Below are positions 8,326 to 17,420 of a stretch of 64,000 nucleotides of DNA, in pieces (position 1 is the first letter of the stretch; each line of letters opens with the position of its first letter). The stretch spans positions 1,471,152 through 1,535,151 of the forward strand of contig JADKKA010000022.1 of assembly GCA_016720745.1 (NCBI GenBank), written 5' to 3'. The position numbers and the translations under genes are program-made. A model generated the notes under the pieces. It was given only the letters and a program-made list of their open reading frames with translations. It had not been told where the DNA came from and searched no databases. The stretch comes from Chitinophagaceae bacterium (GTDB lineage Bacteria; Bacteroidota; Bacteroidia; Chitinophagales; Chitinophagaceae).

Positions 8326-8979
8326 TCAGGCAAATTTCTTGGCGTCTTCCAGAAACTTCGCAAGACCAATATCAGTAAGCGGGTGTTTTAATAAACCCAG
8401 GATGGAATCAAGCGGACAGGTACAAACATCAGCACCGGCCTCCGCACATTTTACAATATGCAGGGCATTACGGATAGAGGCAGCGAGGATCTCTGTTTTG
8501 AAACCCTGTAAATTATAAATATGGGATATCTGGGAAATCAGTTCGATACCGTCCCAGTTACTATCATCAATACGACCGATAAAAGGGGACAGATAAGTGG
8601 CACCGGCCTTGGCTGCCAGGATGGCCTGCCCTGCTGAAAATACCAGGGTGCAATTGGTCCTGATTCCATTATCAGAAAACCATTTAATGGCTTTGATACC
8701 ATCTTTAATCATCGGCACTTTCACCACGATATTGGGGTGGATCGCAGCCAGTTTTTTCCCTTCTTCCACAATGGCACTGAATTCAGTACTGATTACTTCG
8801 GCACTGATATCACCATCCACCATTTCACAAATGGTTTTGTAATGGTTCATCACGGCGGCTTCCCCTTTGATACCTTCTTTGGCCATCAGCGAGGGATTGG
8901 TGGTTACCCCATCCAAAATACCTAATTCATTGGCTTCTTTGATCTGCGCCAGGTTGGCTGTGTCGATGAAAAATTTCAT
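8326..8979 (-). CDS. tal: Transaldolase (small TalC/Fsa type)
   Basis: The 217-residue enzyme belongs to the short transaldolase/fructose-6-phosphate aldolase family, a cytosolic class I aldolase of the pentose phosphate pathway. DGVTTNPSLMAKEG lies near residues 23-36 and the Schiff-base Lys is Lys87 in VVKVPM. Two positions that separate the subfamilies favour transaldolase over F6P aldolase: Glu61, where FsaA has Gln59, and Phe133 in YLSPFIGRID, where FsaA has Tyr131. Activity should still be tested. The start ATG at 8979 gives the family-typical MKFFIDTAN. Confidence 0.9.
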   Translation of the reverse strand: MKFFIDTANLAQIKEANELGILDGVTTNPSLMAKEGIKGEAAVMNHYKTICEMVDGDISAEVISTEFSAIVEEGKKLAAIHPNIVVKVPMIKDGIKAIKWFSDNGIRTNCTLVFSAGQAILAAKAGATYLSPFIGRIDDSNWDGIELISQISHIYNLQGFKTEILAASIRNALHIVKCAEAGADVCTCPLDSILGLLKHPLTDIGLAKFLEDAKKFA

Positions 8980-9038
8980 GATGATTGTGTTTAAATCCTT
9001 TGAGACAGGATCTCCGTTTTGCCGGAGCTTTAATTGAA

Positions 9039-9117
9039 ACCCGCCTTCGCGGTTTTATATGAAACCCGCCTTCGCTAAAGCTTATGTGAAACCCGCCTTC
9101 GCTAAAGCTACGGCGGG
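9039..9117. repeat. Cluster of GAAACCCGCCTTCGC repeats ending in a hairpin
   Basis: Three direct copies of CCCGCCTTCGC lie near 9040, 9065 and 9092. The third is complete and palindromic: CCCGCC, a 14-nt loop (TTCGCTAAAGCTAC), then GGCGGG (9092-9117). Two more members, with different but still complementary stems, occur at 25543-25612. The cluster is directly downstream of the SRP RNA gene on the minus strand. Confidence 0.75.
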
Positions 9118-9128
9118 TGAAAAAAAAT

Positions 9129-9222
9129 GGCAGGCTGATTACATCGCACCGCTCAACCGCCTACTCTTGCTGCCTTCCGGCCCTGGGAGGGTTCAGCAGG
9201 AGCTGGTCGTGTAAGACCTGCC
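9129..9222 (-). ncRNA. ffs: Bacterial small signal recognition particle RNA (4.5S-like)
   Basis: The minus strand contains CAGGGCCGGAAGGCAGCAA, which matches the conserved apical domain of small bacterial SRP RNA that binds Ffh. The two ends, GGCAGG near 9222 and CCTGCC near 9129, pair to close one long rod-like hairpin of about 94 nt. A seven-T run follows the 3' side. A -7 box lies 5 bp before the predicted 5' end. The RNA targets nascent membrane proteins together with Ffh and FtsY. Confidence 0.92.
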
Positions 9223-9226
9223 GCCG

Positions 9227-9234
9227 CAAATATA
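9227..9234 (-). promoter_or_regulatory. -7 promoter box for the SRP RNA
   Basis: The minus strand reads TATATTTG, a full TAnnTTTG match. It sits exactly where a start at about 9222 would be expected. Because the RNA's 5' end is independently set by base pairing, this is good internal support for the promoter consensus in this genome. Confidence 0.7.
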
Positions 9235-9442
9235 CGGTAAGCAGGCTAAATGAACTGCAATAATCAGTCAGAAAGATCCTAAAAGAAAGCAGGGAATGGC
9301 CTCAAAAACAGGCCCTCGGATGAGCAAAAGGAGCAACCCACCCTCCCCGATTAAATCAAAAGCCAATTATAATCAAATTTGACCTCATAGAAGTAATATC
9401 TGAATATCCCAATATCCAATTCCCAATACCTAATACCCATAC

Positions 9443-10729
9443 CTACCTTTGAAACGTCGACCCCAGTCTCGTGTACCCGATCAATTCATCTGATCTTCCG
9501 CCAAATGCACGGAAATAGATCAGGATCATATACACATTTTCCGTTCCCCAGTAATTCCCTTCTGTATTTTCATAGGTAGCAGGGGCATCTTTCCGGTCGG
9601 TCAGCGTAACATAGGAATAATTATAATAACCCTGTTTCAGATAGAGCGCTTTCTCGTAAACACCTTTTTCCGGGTTAAATTCCATTTTCGATTCTTCATT
9701 CTGTTCGTAATTCGTCAGCTCCCCAAATACATAAACCGACCTCCCTTCAAAAGCCCGGTTGCCGGGGGGAACAAATGTAAAATGTACCCAGGCATACTCA
9801 CTTTGCCAGAGCGGATTGGCATTGTCGCGGTTTTCAATGGTATAGATTCCATTCTGATCCCGGTAATACACATATACTTTCTGTCTTCTCTCCGCATCCG
9901 GCGTTACATACACATCAACCCTTTTACTGCTGTCATTATCTACTATTTGCTGCATCCGGTCACTTCTTAATCGCAAACTCCGCAAATCAATCCAGCGCCA
10001 CTCTTTTCCGGCAGGGAATGTGGTGTTCTCTTCATCACTGTACTCATAATAATTTCCCCGGAAGATTGTGGGACGGTCCAGCATATTGGCAGAAGACCAG
10101 ATATAATTCTGCAACATCACTACTTTCAGGTCCTGGGGAGAAAAGGCATTGATCTGACCGGCTGCCGTACTCACATTGGCCTGTACCCGCTGATGCGTCT
10201 GAAACAAATTATTATTATATGGCTGGGTAATGATCCCTGAAACAGTAGCCTTGGTATTCACCACCAGGAAACGCTTGGTAAAGACCAGTTTGCTGGTATC
10301 ATCGTTCAGGAAGACTTTCAACAGGTAATTTCCTCCCTTTGTCGGCGCTGAATTCCTTTCCGGAAAAGTAGCCATATAATGGGTATAACGGGTACTCACA
10401 ATGGAAGCATTCCGATAAGTATTGATCCGGTTACTCAGGAATCCACGGGTATAATCAAATGGCTGCACATTGGCCGGCTTCCAGTCAGCATTACAAAGCT
10501 GAAAGCTGTAATAATAAAACTTCACATCGCCATCCAGGTCATCAAAATGAAGTTCCAGCTGATCACTGCTGTTGAGCATGATCACCGGATAAGAATAGAT
10601 ATCCCCTGATTTGTACAATTTAACGGACCGGATACTACTCCGGTATGTATGATCAGGGATTTGTGCCCCCAACGGAAGGAGGAACAAAAAATAAATAGTA
10701 CTGATCAAACTGAATATGCGGTAATTCAT
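9443..10729 (-). CDS. Type IX secretion system plug domain protein (DUF5103)
   Basis: 428 residues from ATG 10729, with signal peptide NYRIFSLISTIYFLFLLPLG. The mature protein is beta-rich with a FYYYSFQLCNADW-type segment near residue 85 and FDYTRGFLSNRINTYRNA after it, typical of the Bacteroidota DUF5103 family. Members of this family act as a plug of the SprA translocon in the type IX secretion system. I infer an outer-membrane or periplasmic location. No other T9SS component is in this window. Upstream in-frame codons to 10765 would put twelve polar residues before the signal peptide and are not used. Confidence 0.8.
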   Translation of the reverse strand: MNYRIFSLISTIYFLFLLPLGAQIPDHTYRSSIRSVKLYKSGDIYSYPVIMLNSSDQLELHFDDLDGDVKFYYYSFQLCNADWKPANVQPFDYTRGFLSNRINTYRNASIVSTRYTHYMATFPERNSAPTKGGNYLLKVFLNDDTSKLVFTKRFLVVNTKATVSGIITQPYNNNLFQTHQRVQANVSTAAGQINAFSPQDLKVVMLQNYIWSSANMLDRPTIFRGNYYEYSDEENTTFPAGKEWRWIDLRSLRLRSDRMQQIVDNDSSKRVDVYVTPDAERRQKVYVYYRDQNGIYTIENRDNANPLWQSEYAWVHFTFVPPGNRAFEGRSVYVFGELTNYEQNEESKMEFNPEKGVYEKALYLKQGYYNYSYVTLTDRKDAPATYENTEGNYWGTENVYMILIYFRAFGGRSDELIGYTRLGSTFQR

Positions 10730-10792
10730 GCTAATTCGTTCAGAATATTGTCTAAAATAACCCAAAAAAGGGGATAAATCTTTCCGGCAGCT

Positions 10793-10800
10793 TATTTTTG
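10793..10800 (+). promoter_or_regulatory. -7 promoter box for the LolE/FtsX-like permease gene
   Basis: TATTTTTG matches TAnnTTTG. It overlaps a TTG codon at 10798 that could otherwise be read as the start of the downstream gene, so the real start must lie further downstream (10849 proposed). Confidence 0.5.
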
Positions 10801-10848
10801 TCTGCCCTTTGGCAACTCCCCAGGGAGATTAAAGACAAATCACCAGAC

Positions 10849-12126
10849 TTGAAGGTTGCAGGCTTTATAGCAAACCGCATCGCGTTTAATTCATCCAGAG
10901 GGCCCGGCGGTCAAAAATCCTTTTCCAGGTTCATCATTCGCCTGTCCACTATTGCCACTGTGATCAGTGTAATGGTGATGATCATTGCACTTTCACTGGC
11001 CAATGGTTTTAAACAAACCGTGAGCCAGAAAGTATTCAGCTTTATCGGTCATATCCGGGTTCTGGAAAAAGAACCAGGCAAATCCATCATTGCCGAAGAA
11101 ACCCCGATCACCCGGAATGATACAGTAGCTGCAGCGATCCGTAAACACCCTTCCGTTATTGGTATACAGCCCTATGCCACGAGATATGCCATCCTCAAAA
11201 CAAAAAACGAAATAGAAGGCCTGATCATCAAAGGACTTGACAAGAGTACAGGAGAAGGGCATCCCAACCGTTTTATACAGGATGGAAGACCCATAAAGTA
11301 TAATGACAGCAGTTACAGCAGGGAGATCATGCTTTCATCCTATACGGCCGAAAGGATGAACATCCGTTTAAACGACCGGGTCTTGATATATTTTATCAAA
11401 CCTAATGGACAATTGCGTCCCGATAAATTGACTGTAACAGGCATTTACAAAACGGGGATTGAAGAGTATGACAAAACATTTGCCATTGCAGATATACAAC
11501 TCATTCAGCGGCTCAATGCAGACAGCAGCGAACTCAGTGATGGCAGTTTCCGGAATCAGATCGGCGGCTATGAAATTTTTCTGGATGATTACCGGAAAAT
11601 TGATAAAGTAGCTGAAGATATTTATAGCATGGATGAATTTCCCATTACCTGGAATACTGTTACTGCACAGGAGATTTCCCCGAACATATTTGACTGGCTC
11701 AGCTTGCAGGATAAAAACACTTTCATCCTGATGGTAATTATTGCCATCGTCGCATTCATCAACCTCATTACCTGTATCCTGATTCTGGTATTAGAGCGGG
11801 TACGCATGATTGGCATCCTGAAATCACTGGGTGCCACGGACTGGACGGTTCAGCAAATTTTTCTCCGACATGCGATGATTATTGCTTTACGCGGTATCCT
11901 TACCGGCGCTTTGCTGGCACTGGGCTTTTTATGGCTACAGCAGGCCACCGGCTTTATCAGGCTCAAAGAAGAAGCTTATTATGTAAGTACTGCTGAAGTA
12001 AAAATCATCTGGTGGCAGGTACTCGCCATCTGCGGGGGCACACTGGCTGTTTGCTTCCTCGTGCTCACGATACCTTCATTACTGGTTAAAAAAATTCAAC
12101 CGGTACGGGCAGTACATTTCAGATAA
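10849..12126 (+). CDS. ABC transporter permease of the LolE/FtsX/MacB type
   Basis: About 425 residues. One N-terminal membrane helix (about residues 33-51) is followed by a large periplasmic domain (~50-280) and three C-terminal helices. The C-terminal half has the family motif IGILKSLGATDWTVQQIF before the third helix, and ends in KKIQPVRAVHFR. This topology is that of LolC/E-type permeases that extract lipoproteins or other substrates from the inner membrane. No ATPase gene is adjacent. The start is taken as TTG 10849 (MKVAGFIANRIAFN), because the only other in-frame candidate, TTG 10798, sits inside a promoter box. Confidence 0.8.
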   Translation: MKVAGFIANRIAFNSSRGPGGQKSFSRFIIRLSTIATVISVMVMIIALSLANGFKQTVSQKVFSFIGHIRVLEKEPGKSIIAEETPITRNDTVAAAIRKHPSVIGIQPYATRYAILKTKNEIEGLIIKGLDKSTGEGHPNRFIQDGRPIKYNDSSYSREIMLSSYTAERMNIRLNDRVLIYFIKPNGQLRPDKLTVTGIYKTGIEEYDKTFAIADIQLIQRLNADSSELSDGSFRNQIGGYEIFLDDYRKIDKVAEDIYSMDEFPITWNTVTAQEISPNIFDWLSLQDKNTFILMVIIAIVAFINLITCILILVLERVRMIGILKSLGATDWTVQQIFLRHAMIIALRGILTGALLALGFLWLQQATGFIRLKEEAYYVSTAEVKIIWWQVLAICGGTLAVCFLVLTIPSLLVKKIQPVRAVHFR

Positions 12127-12135
12127 AATTTGATT

Positions 12136-12870
12136 TCAGGATACCAGGTGCGATAAGATGATGCCGGCAGCTACTGCTGCATTCAGGGATTCTGCTTTTC
12201 CTTTTTGCGGTATAGTAATCCGATGATTGGCCAGGGCCAGTATTTCAGGACTGATCCCCTTTGATTCGTTTCCAATCAGCAGGATGCCTTCTTTCAGCGG
12301 ATCCATTTTCCGGATATCCTTTCCTTCCAGAACTGCCGCATAAATGCCGATTGATGCCTGAGCCGATAACCAGGTTTCCAGATCCGTATAAAAGACCGCT
12401 ACCCTGGCAATACTGCCCATGGTGGCCTGCACCACTTTGGGGTTATAACACTCTGCCGTTCCTTCACTGCAAATGATCTGCTTTATGCCAAACCAGTCTG
12501 CGATCCGGATAATGGTACCCAGGTTTCCCGGATCCTGTATATTGTCCAGTGCCAGGATCAATCCTTCAACAGGGTCCGGAGCAGCATCACCGAATTGCTT
12601 TACCAATGCAACCACCAGATTAGGCGTATTGAGTTGTGAAATTTTCTCTAATTCCTGCTCGCTTACTTTGCTGCAGTTCGTAGCACCAATTAATGACTCA
12701 TTCGAAGTAATCCATTCTTCCAAAGCGAAAATCTCCAAAACAGCTGCCCGTTTTTCAGCTAAAAGCTCAGCTACCAGTTTGGGCCCTTCCGCAAGAAAGC
12801 AGCCTTCCTGAAGCCTGAATTTTTTCTGGCCTAAAGTTTGGATATATTTGAGTCTTGATTTTGACAGCAT
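12136..12870 (-). CDS. TrmH/SpoU family RNA 2'-O-methyltransferase
   Basis: 244 residues from ATG 12870 (MLSKSRLKYIQTLGQKK, the usual family opening). The N-terminal substrate-binding domain is followed by a SPOUT fold with motif 1 LDNIQDPGNLGTIIRIADWF, motif 2 IGNESKGIS and motif 3 IPQKGKAESLNAAVAAGI, which together form the knotted SAM site. It probably methylates a ribose in rRNA or tRNA; the target nucleotide cannot be read from sequence. It is divergent from the TamL gene, and convergent with the permease gene 9 bp away. Confidence 0.88.
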   Translation of the reverse strand: MLSKSRLKYIQTLGQKKFRLQEGCFLAEGPKLVAELLAEKRAAVLEIFALEEWITSNESLIGATNCSKVSEQELEKISQLNTPNLVVALVKQFGDAAPDPVEGLILALDNIQDPGNLGTIIRIADWFGIKQIICSEGTAECYNPKVVQATMGSIARVAVFYTDLETWLSAQASIGIYAAVLEGKDIRKMDPLKEGILLIGNESKGISPEILALANHRITIPQKGKAESLNAAVAAGIILSHLVS

Positions 12871-12905
12871 TCTGATCGTTTTATTTATTTGCACCTATCC
12901 TTTTC

Positions 12906-15236
12906 ATGCACAGCCGCAATTTACTCTGGATTTCCCTGATCGTCATTTGTCTGACGGTAATCAGCTCCTGTGGGGTGGTTCCAAAGAATGCTCCTGCAAA
13001 TAAGCCATTTGTTTTCAAATATAATATCACCGTCAACGGAAACTTTAGCACAGAGGAAAAAAACCGGCTGAAGTCAAGACTGGCTAACCAACTCGACGAC
13101 AGCATCAAGGTGAGGGCCGCCCGAAAGATCCTTTACAAGGGGATCAACAGGCCGGTATTGGTCAATCCTCCTTTATACGAAAGCGCCAATGCAGACCGCT
13201 CCGTGATTTACATGAAGGCACTCCTCAAGTCGCTAGGCTATTTCAACGATACCATTACCTATAAAGCCAGCATTGATACTGTGGCAAGTGATGAATTAAG
13301 AACAACGGTTGATTTCTTCGTCACTCCAGGTAAAGTGGTTCGGATTGATTCCTTTGCCTATAACATAAAACAACCCGATTTGCAGGCCCTGGCTACCAAA
13401 GAACCCGGATTGGTGAAGAAAGGAGACCCTTTTGCCAAATCAGCCATTTCTGCTGAACTCGACCGGCTGGTACTATTATACCGGAACAACGGATATATGC
13501 GTTTCGGAAGGGAGGAACTGATCGGCCTCTGGGATACGATTGATGTATCCTTATTACAACCCACTTTTGATCCGCTGGAACAACTGGAGCAATTACAAAA
13601 ACTAAAAGAAAGAAGAGCCAACCCTTCTGCAGATCTGGAAATCAGACTCCGGCCCGGACTGGACAGTAACCGCCTGCGCAAGTATTATGTGGGAAATATT
13701 ACCATTTATCCGGATACACCACTTGACACCACCGGTTTCACCAGAAAGGAAACATGGGTAAACGGTGTGAAAGTGATTTCTTACCGCAATACATTCAAAC
13801 CGAAAATACTCCCCTCCAATATTTACCTGCATACAGGTGATGTATATGACCAGCGCAATTATCTGCGCACCAGCAACCGGTTTAATTCACTCGGAGCATG
13901 GCGACTGGTCAATATTGATCAGCAACCCAGGGCAGGTCAGGATACGGCTGACTTTACCATCCGTTTGACTGCTGCCCGGAAATATTCATTCACCGCTAAC
14001 CTGGAAGGAAGCCGGAACCAGAACCTGGTATCGGGTAACCTCTTTGGTATTGGTTTTAATATCGGATTACAAAACAGAAATTTCGGACGTGCCGCGGCAC
14101 AGGCCAGTACCAATCTCCGCTTCGGTGTGGAAACAGGACGTGATACTGCCACTGATATCCGTTTTATTCAAACCCGGCAGTTAAGTATCAACCATACCAT
14201 TGCATTTCCAAAAGCCATTCCCCGAATGGACTGGCTGGGAGAAAAAACAAGGAACAGCATCCGTACATTATTGGTATTTAATGCCGCAACCACGCAACGC
14301 CGGCAATTGTACAATCTCAATACCATCAACGGTTCATGGGGATATGAATTTCAGTGGGGCAAAAAACTCATGACCCTTCGTTTTCCCAATATTGAATATT
14401 CCAGTTTCAGTTCCCTTCCCCTGCTTGATTCCATCTTTAAAAAGAATCCTTCACTGAAAAATATTTTTACTGACGGATTGATTACATCTATGATGGCCGG
14501 GATGCAGGTAAAAGGCGGACAAAAAAAGAATATCAATGTTTTTAGTCTGAATGCAGAAGTATCCGGCATACTGACCGGACTGATTAAGAAGAATGCTTTT
14601 CTCGATAGTAATCTTTTCCGCTTTATTAAGATTGATGTAGATTTCGCGAAAAAGATCAGCATCAATCGATCCGCACTGGTCCTTCATTTCTTTGCGGGGA
14701 TCGGTTATGCTTTTGGCTCAACGGTACAGGAAGATAAAAAATACAATCTCCCCCTGCTTCGCCAGTACTTTGCTGGTGGTCCCAATAGTATGCGTGCCTG
14801 GAGTCTAAGAAAACTGGGTCCGGGTTCTTCTGTACAGGATTTTGGAACAACCGGTTTGCCCGACCGTTATGGTGATCTTCATCTCGAAGCCAATATTGAA
14901 TATCGTTTTCCGCTCATGAAAGCATTTGGTTTCCCTGTGGAAGGAGCCCTCTTTACTGATATCGGTAATATCTGGTATACCAAACCCTCTCCCACCCGCC
15001 CATCAGAACAGGTATTTTCTATGAGTAGTCTTTTAAAAGATTATGCCGTAGGTGTTGGTACCGGCTTCCGGATTGACTTGAACTTTTTTGTAGTGAGACT
15101 GGATTATTCCATCAAGGCCAAGGATCCAAGTCCGGCCCCGGATAAATTATCTGTCCAGAATAAATGGTTTGGCTATAAAAGATGGCGGGATGCCGACCAG
15201 TTTCAGCTGGCCATCAGTTATCCGTTTATACTGTAA
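12906..15236 (+). CDS. tamL: BamA/TamA family outer-membrane lipoprotein (TamL-like)
   Basis: 776 residues. The N-terminus is a lipoprotein signal with lipobox ISSC (Cys22), which distinguishes Bacteroidota TamL from proteobacterial TamA. POTRA-like repeats fill about residues 40-370. The C-terminal half is a 16-strand Omp85 barrel with YFAGGPNSMRAWSLRKLGPG near 620-640 (the conserved L6-type segment) and a final aromatic-rich strand. TamL with TamB is thought to help insert outer-membrane proteins or move lipids; no tamB is in the window. The 3' end overlaps truB by 19 bp on the opposite strand. Confidence 0.82.
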   Translation: MHSRNLLWISLIVICLTVISSCGVVPKNAPANKPFVFKYNITVNGNFSTEEKNRLKSRLANQLDDSIKVRAARKILYKGINRPVLVNPPLYESANADRSVIYMKALLKSLGYFNDTITYKASIDTVASDELRTTVDFFVTPGKVVRIDSFAYNIKQPDLQALATKEPGLVKKGDPFAKSAISAELDRLVLLYRNNGYMRFGREELIGLWDTIDVSLLQPTFDPLEQLEQLQKLKERRANPSADLEIRLRPGLDSNRLRKYYVGNITIYPDTPLDTTGFTRKETWVNGVKVISYRNTFKPKILPSNIYLHTGDVYDQRNYLRTSNRFNSLGAWRLVNIDQQPRAGQDTADFTIRLTAARKYSFTANLEGSRNQNLVSGNLFGIGFNIGLQNRNFGRAAAQASTNLRFGVETGRDTATDIRFIQTRQLSINHTIAFPKAIPRMDWLGEKTRNSIRTLLVFNAATTQRRQLYNLNTINGSWGYEFQWGKKLMTLRFPNIEYSSFSSLPLLDSIFKKNPSLKNIFTDGLITSMMAGMQVKGGQKKNINVFSLNAEVSGILTGLIKKNAFLDSNLFRFIKIDVDFAKKISINRSALVLHFFAGIGYAFGSTVQEDKKYNLPLLRQYFAGGPNSMRAWSLRKLGPGSSVQDFGTTGLPDRYGDLHLEANIEYRFPLMKAFGFPVEGALFTDIGNIWYTKPSPTRPSEQVFSMSSLLKDYAVGVGTGFRIDLNFFVVRLDYSIKAKDPSPAPDKLSVQNKWFGYKRWRDADQFQLAISYPFIL

Positions 15237-15913
15237 GCAGCTTTTACTTTCTCTTCAAAGCCTGTAATACTCATTGCTTCATCAACATGGAAGGCCCCGA
15301 TACGGGTGCGGCGCAGACTACTGAGATATCCACCGCATCCAAGAGCAGCACCAAAATCATTGGCCAGGCTGCGGATATAGGTTCCTGTACTGCAAACAAC
15401 CCGGAAAGAAACAACCGGAAGATCGATGGCCGTAATTTCAAAAAGATGAATCGTTATTTTTCGAGGCTCCAGTTTTACTTCTTTTCCCTGGCGGGCCAGT
15501 TCATACACCCTTTTTCCATCAACTTTAATAGCAGAATGGGCTGGAGGAACCTGAAAGATTTCTCCTGTAAATGCTGCGGTGGCTGCATTGATCATTTCAT
15601 TGGTAATTCCATCCAAAGGTTTCAAATCTTTGGGTTCACTTTCCAGATCATAAGTAGGGGTAACAGCGCCCAAAGTAAAATGGCCGGTATATTCCTTTTC
15701 CTGCGCCATGTACTCATTGATACGTTTAGTGAATTTGCCGGTACATACAATCAGCAAGCCAGTGGCCAGCGGGTCAAGGGTTCCGGCATGCCCTACTTTC
15801 TTAATACGGATAAGGTTCCGAATCTTCCGAACCGCATCAAATGATGTCCATTGCAATGGTTTGTCGATCAATAGTACCTGTCCTTCTTCAAATCCGGTTT
15901 TGCTGAATTCCAT
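15218..15913 (-). CDS. truB: tRNA pseudouridine(55) synthase TruB
   Basis: 231 residues. TruB converts U55 in the T-loop of tRNAs to pseudouridine. The catalytic Asp lies in the motif GHAGTLDPLATGLL (near residue 47); KEYTGHFTLGAVTPTYD and GTYIRSLANDFG are also family motifs. The length is that of the short form without a PUA domain. The gene converges on tamL with a 19-bp overlap of coding sequences. Confidence 0.95.
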   Translation of the reverse strand: MEFSKTGFEEGQVLLIDKPLQWTSFDAVRKIRNLIRIKKVGHAGTLDPLATGLLIVCTGKFTKRINEYMAQEKEYTGHFTLGAVTPTYDLESEPKDLKPLDGITNEMINAATAAFTGEIFQVPPAHSAIKVDGKRVYELARQGKEVKLEPRKITIHLFEITAIDLPVVSFRVVCSTGTYIRSLANDFGAALGCGGYLSSLRRTRIGAFHVDEAMSITGFEEKVKAAYSING

Positions 15914-16038
15914 CGGGTAAAGGTAAACAATGGGAAATTGAAAGTTGAAAATTGAAAATTGTGTTCGTTTTATGAATAAAAGAAATGATTAGCCAGCGTC
16001 GCATCCATCATTATCAACCTTCCATTTTCACCTTTCAA
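15914..16038. other. Short AT-rich gap between truB and the DUF58 gene
   Basis: About 125 bp with GAAAATTGAAAATTG-type runs (near 15940-15960). No gene or clear terminator is seen. Confidence 0.5.
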
Positions 16039-17364
16039 TTAAATCGACATTCTGGTCTTCAGTTCAAGGTATTTATTGACCGTATTCACCGTGAGATTTT
16101 CCGGGCTGGTGAGAATGGAGAGTATCCCGTTTTTATGGAGTTCTTTTACCATCAATCTTTTTTCGTACATGAATTTTTCAGCGATGGTCTTGATATAAAT
16201 TTCTTCTATAGTAGCTGCTTTTTTATCCAGCACCTGTTTAAGTTCAGTATTCTCAAAAAATACAACCAGGAGCAGGTGATAACGTGCCATTCTTTTCAGG
16301 GCAGGCATTTCTCTTTGCAGGCTTTCCAGTGATTCAAAATTGGTGAACAAAACCAGGAGACTGCGGTTGGTGACCCGGTTACGAATCACTGAGAACAATT
16401 TTTCAAAATCAGCTTCCAGGAAATCTGTTTTCTGGCGATAGAGGGTTTCCAGCACCAGGTTCATCTGGGTGGGTTTCTTATCTGCCTGTAAAAACATATC
16501 AATGTTCTTTTCAAAAGTCACAATCCCGGCCTTATCCTGCCGCACCAATGCCACATTGGCGAGTACAAGAGCGGCGTTGATGGAATAATCCAGCAAGGTC
16601 ATGCCATGGAAAGGCATTTTCATCACCCTGCCTTTATTGACCAGGCAGTATATCTGCTGGCTTCTTTCATCCGTGTAATTGTTCACCATCAGGCTGTCTT
16701 TCCTTGCGGTGGCTTTCCAGTTGATGGTTCTGTAATCATCTCCGCGAACATATTCCTTGATCTGTTCGAACTCCATGCTATGCCCGATTTTACGGATTCT
16801 TTTCACCCCCACTTCCTGTAAACGGTTACTCACGGCCAGCAATTGGTACTTGCGCATTTGAACATAAGAAGGATATACTTTCACTACCTGTTGTGCCGGA
16901 AAAATAAAACGGCGTCTCACCAGTTGCAAAGGTCCATGCGCGTAGACATTGATATCATGGAAATAGTATTCCCCTCTTGAAAGAGGGGTAAGGGTATAAT
17001 GTAACTCGTTTTCAGACTGACCACTTACCTGTGTTTTCTTCAGCCAGTTGCGGTCCTGGAATTGTACCGGTATTTCATCAATGATACTGGCACGGATGGG
17101 AAAGGGATAATTATTCCTCAACCGGATAAAAATCTTATTCGGGTCGCCAATACTAAAACGCTCGCTCAGGATTCTTTCCGCTTCCAGTGCATTTTTTTTG
17201 CTGTATAACAGTACCCCATCCACCAGCATGGCGAGCGCCATCAAAAGGAGGATCAGCAAACCGATCCTGTATAATTGCGGAAAAAAATAACTGGTCACAA
17301 ATACCACGGCGGCAAGACCCGCGATATAATAAACCAGTTTATGTAAGTAAAAAGATTTTATCAT
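16039..17364 (-). CDS. DUF58 domain protein, last gene of the MoxR membrane operon
   Basis: 441 residues. Two hydrophobic helices fall within residues 10-55, followed by a beta-rich domain and the DUF58 signature GDDYRTINWKATARKDSLM near residue 207, then a VWA-like C-terminal region. DUF58 proteins are regularly encoded beside MoxR ATPases and are thought to act as their VWA-type partner. It is 56 bp downstream of moxR in the same transcription unit. Substrate and function are not known. Confidence 0.85.
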   Translation of the reverse strand: MIKSFYLHKLVYYIAGLAAVVFVTSYFFPQLYRIGLLILLLMALAMLVDGVLLYSKKNALEAERILSERFSIGDPNKIFIRLRNNYPFPIRASIIDEIPVQFQDRNWLKKTQVSGQSENELHYTLTPLSRGEYYFHDINVYAHGPLQLVRRRFIFPAQQVVKVYPSYVQMRKYQLLAVSNRLQEVGVKRIRKIGHSMEFEQIKEYVRGDDYRTINWKATARKDSLMVNNYTDERSQQIYCLVNKGRVMKMPFHGMTLLDYSINAALVLANVALVRQDKAGIVTFEKNIDMFLQADKKPTQMNLVLETLYRQKTDFLEADFEKLFSVIRNRVTNRSLLVLFTNFESLESLQREMPALKRMARYHLLLVVFFENTELKQVLDKKAATIEEIYIKTIAEKFMYEKRLMVKELHKNGILSILTSPENLTVNTVNKYLELKTRMSI

Positions 17365-17420
17365 GTATAACAGCTGTTATCAGCCGGATTAAAAAACACT
17401 TCACATCATTTGAGCGAAAC

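Noticed and set aside
15182..15844. Plus-strand open frame across tamL end and truB
   Set aside because: It overlaps two strongly supported genes and is compositionally odd.
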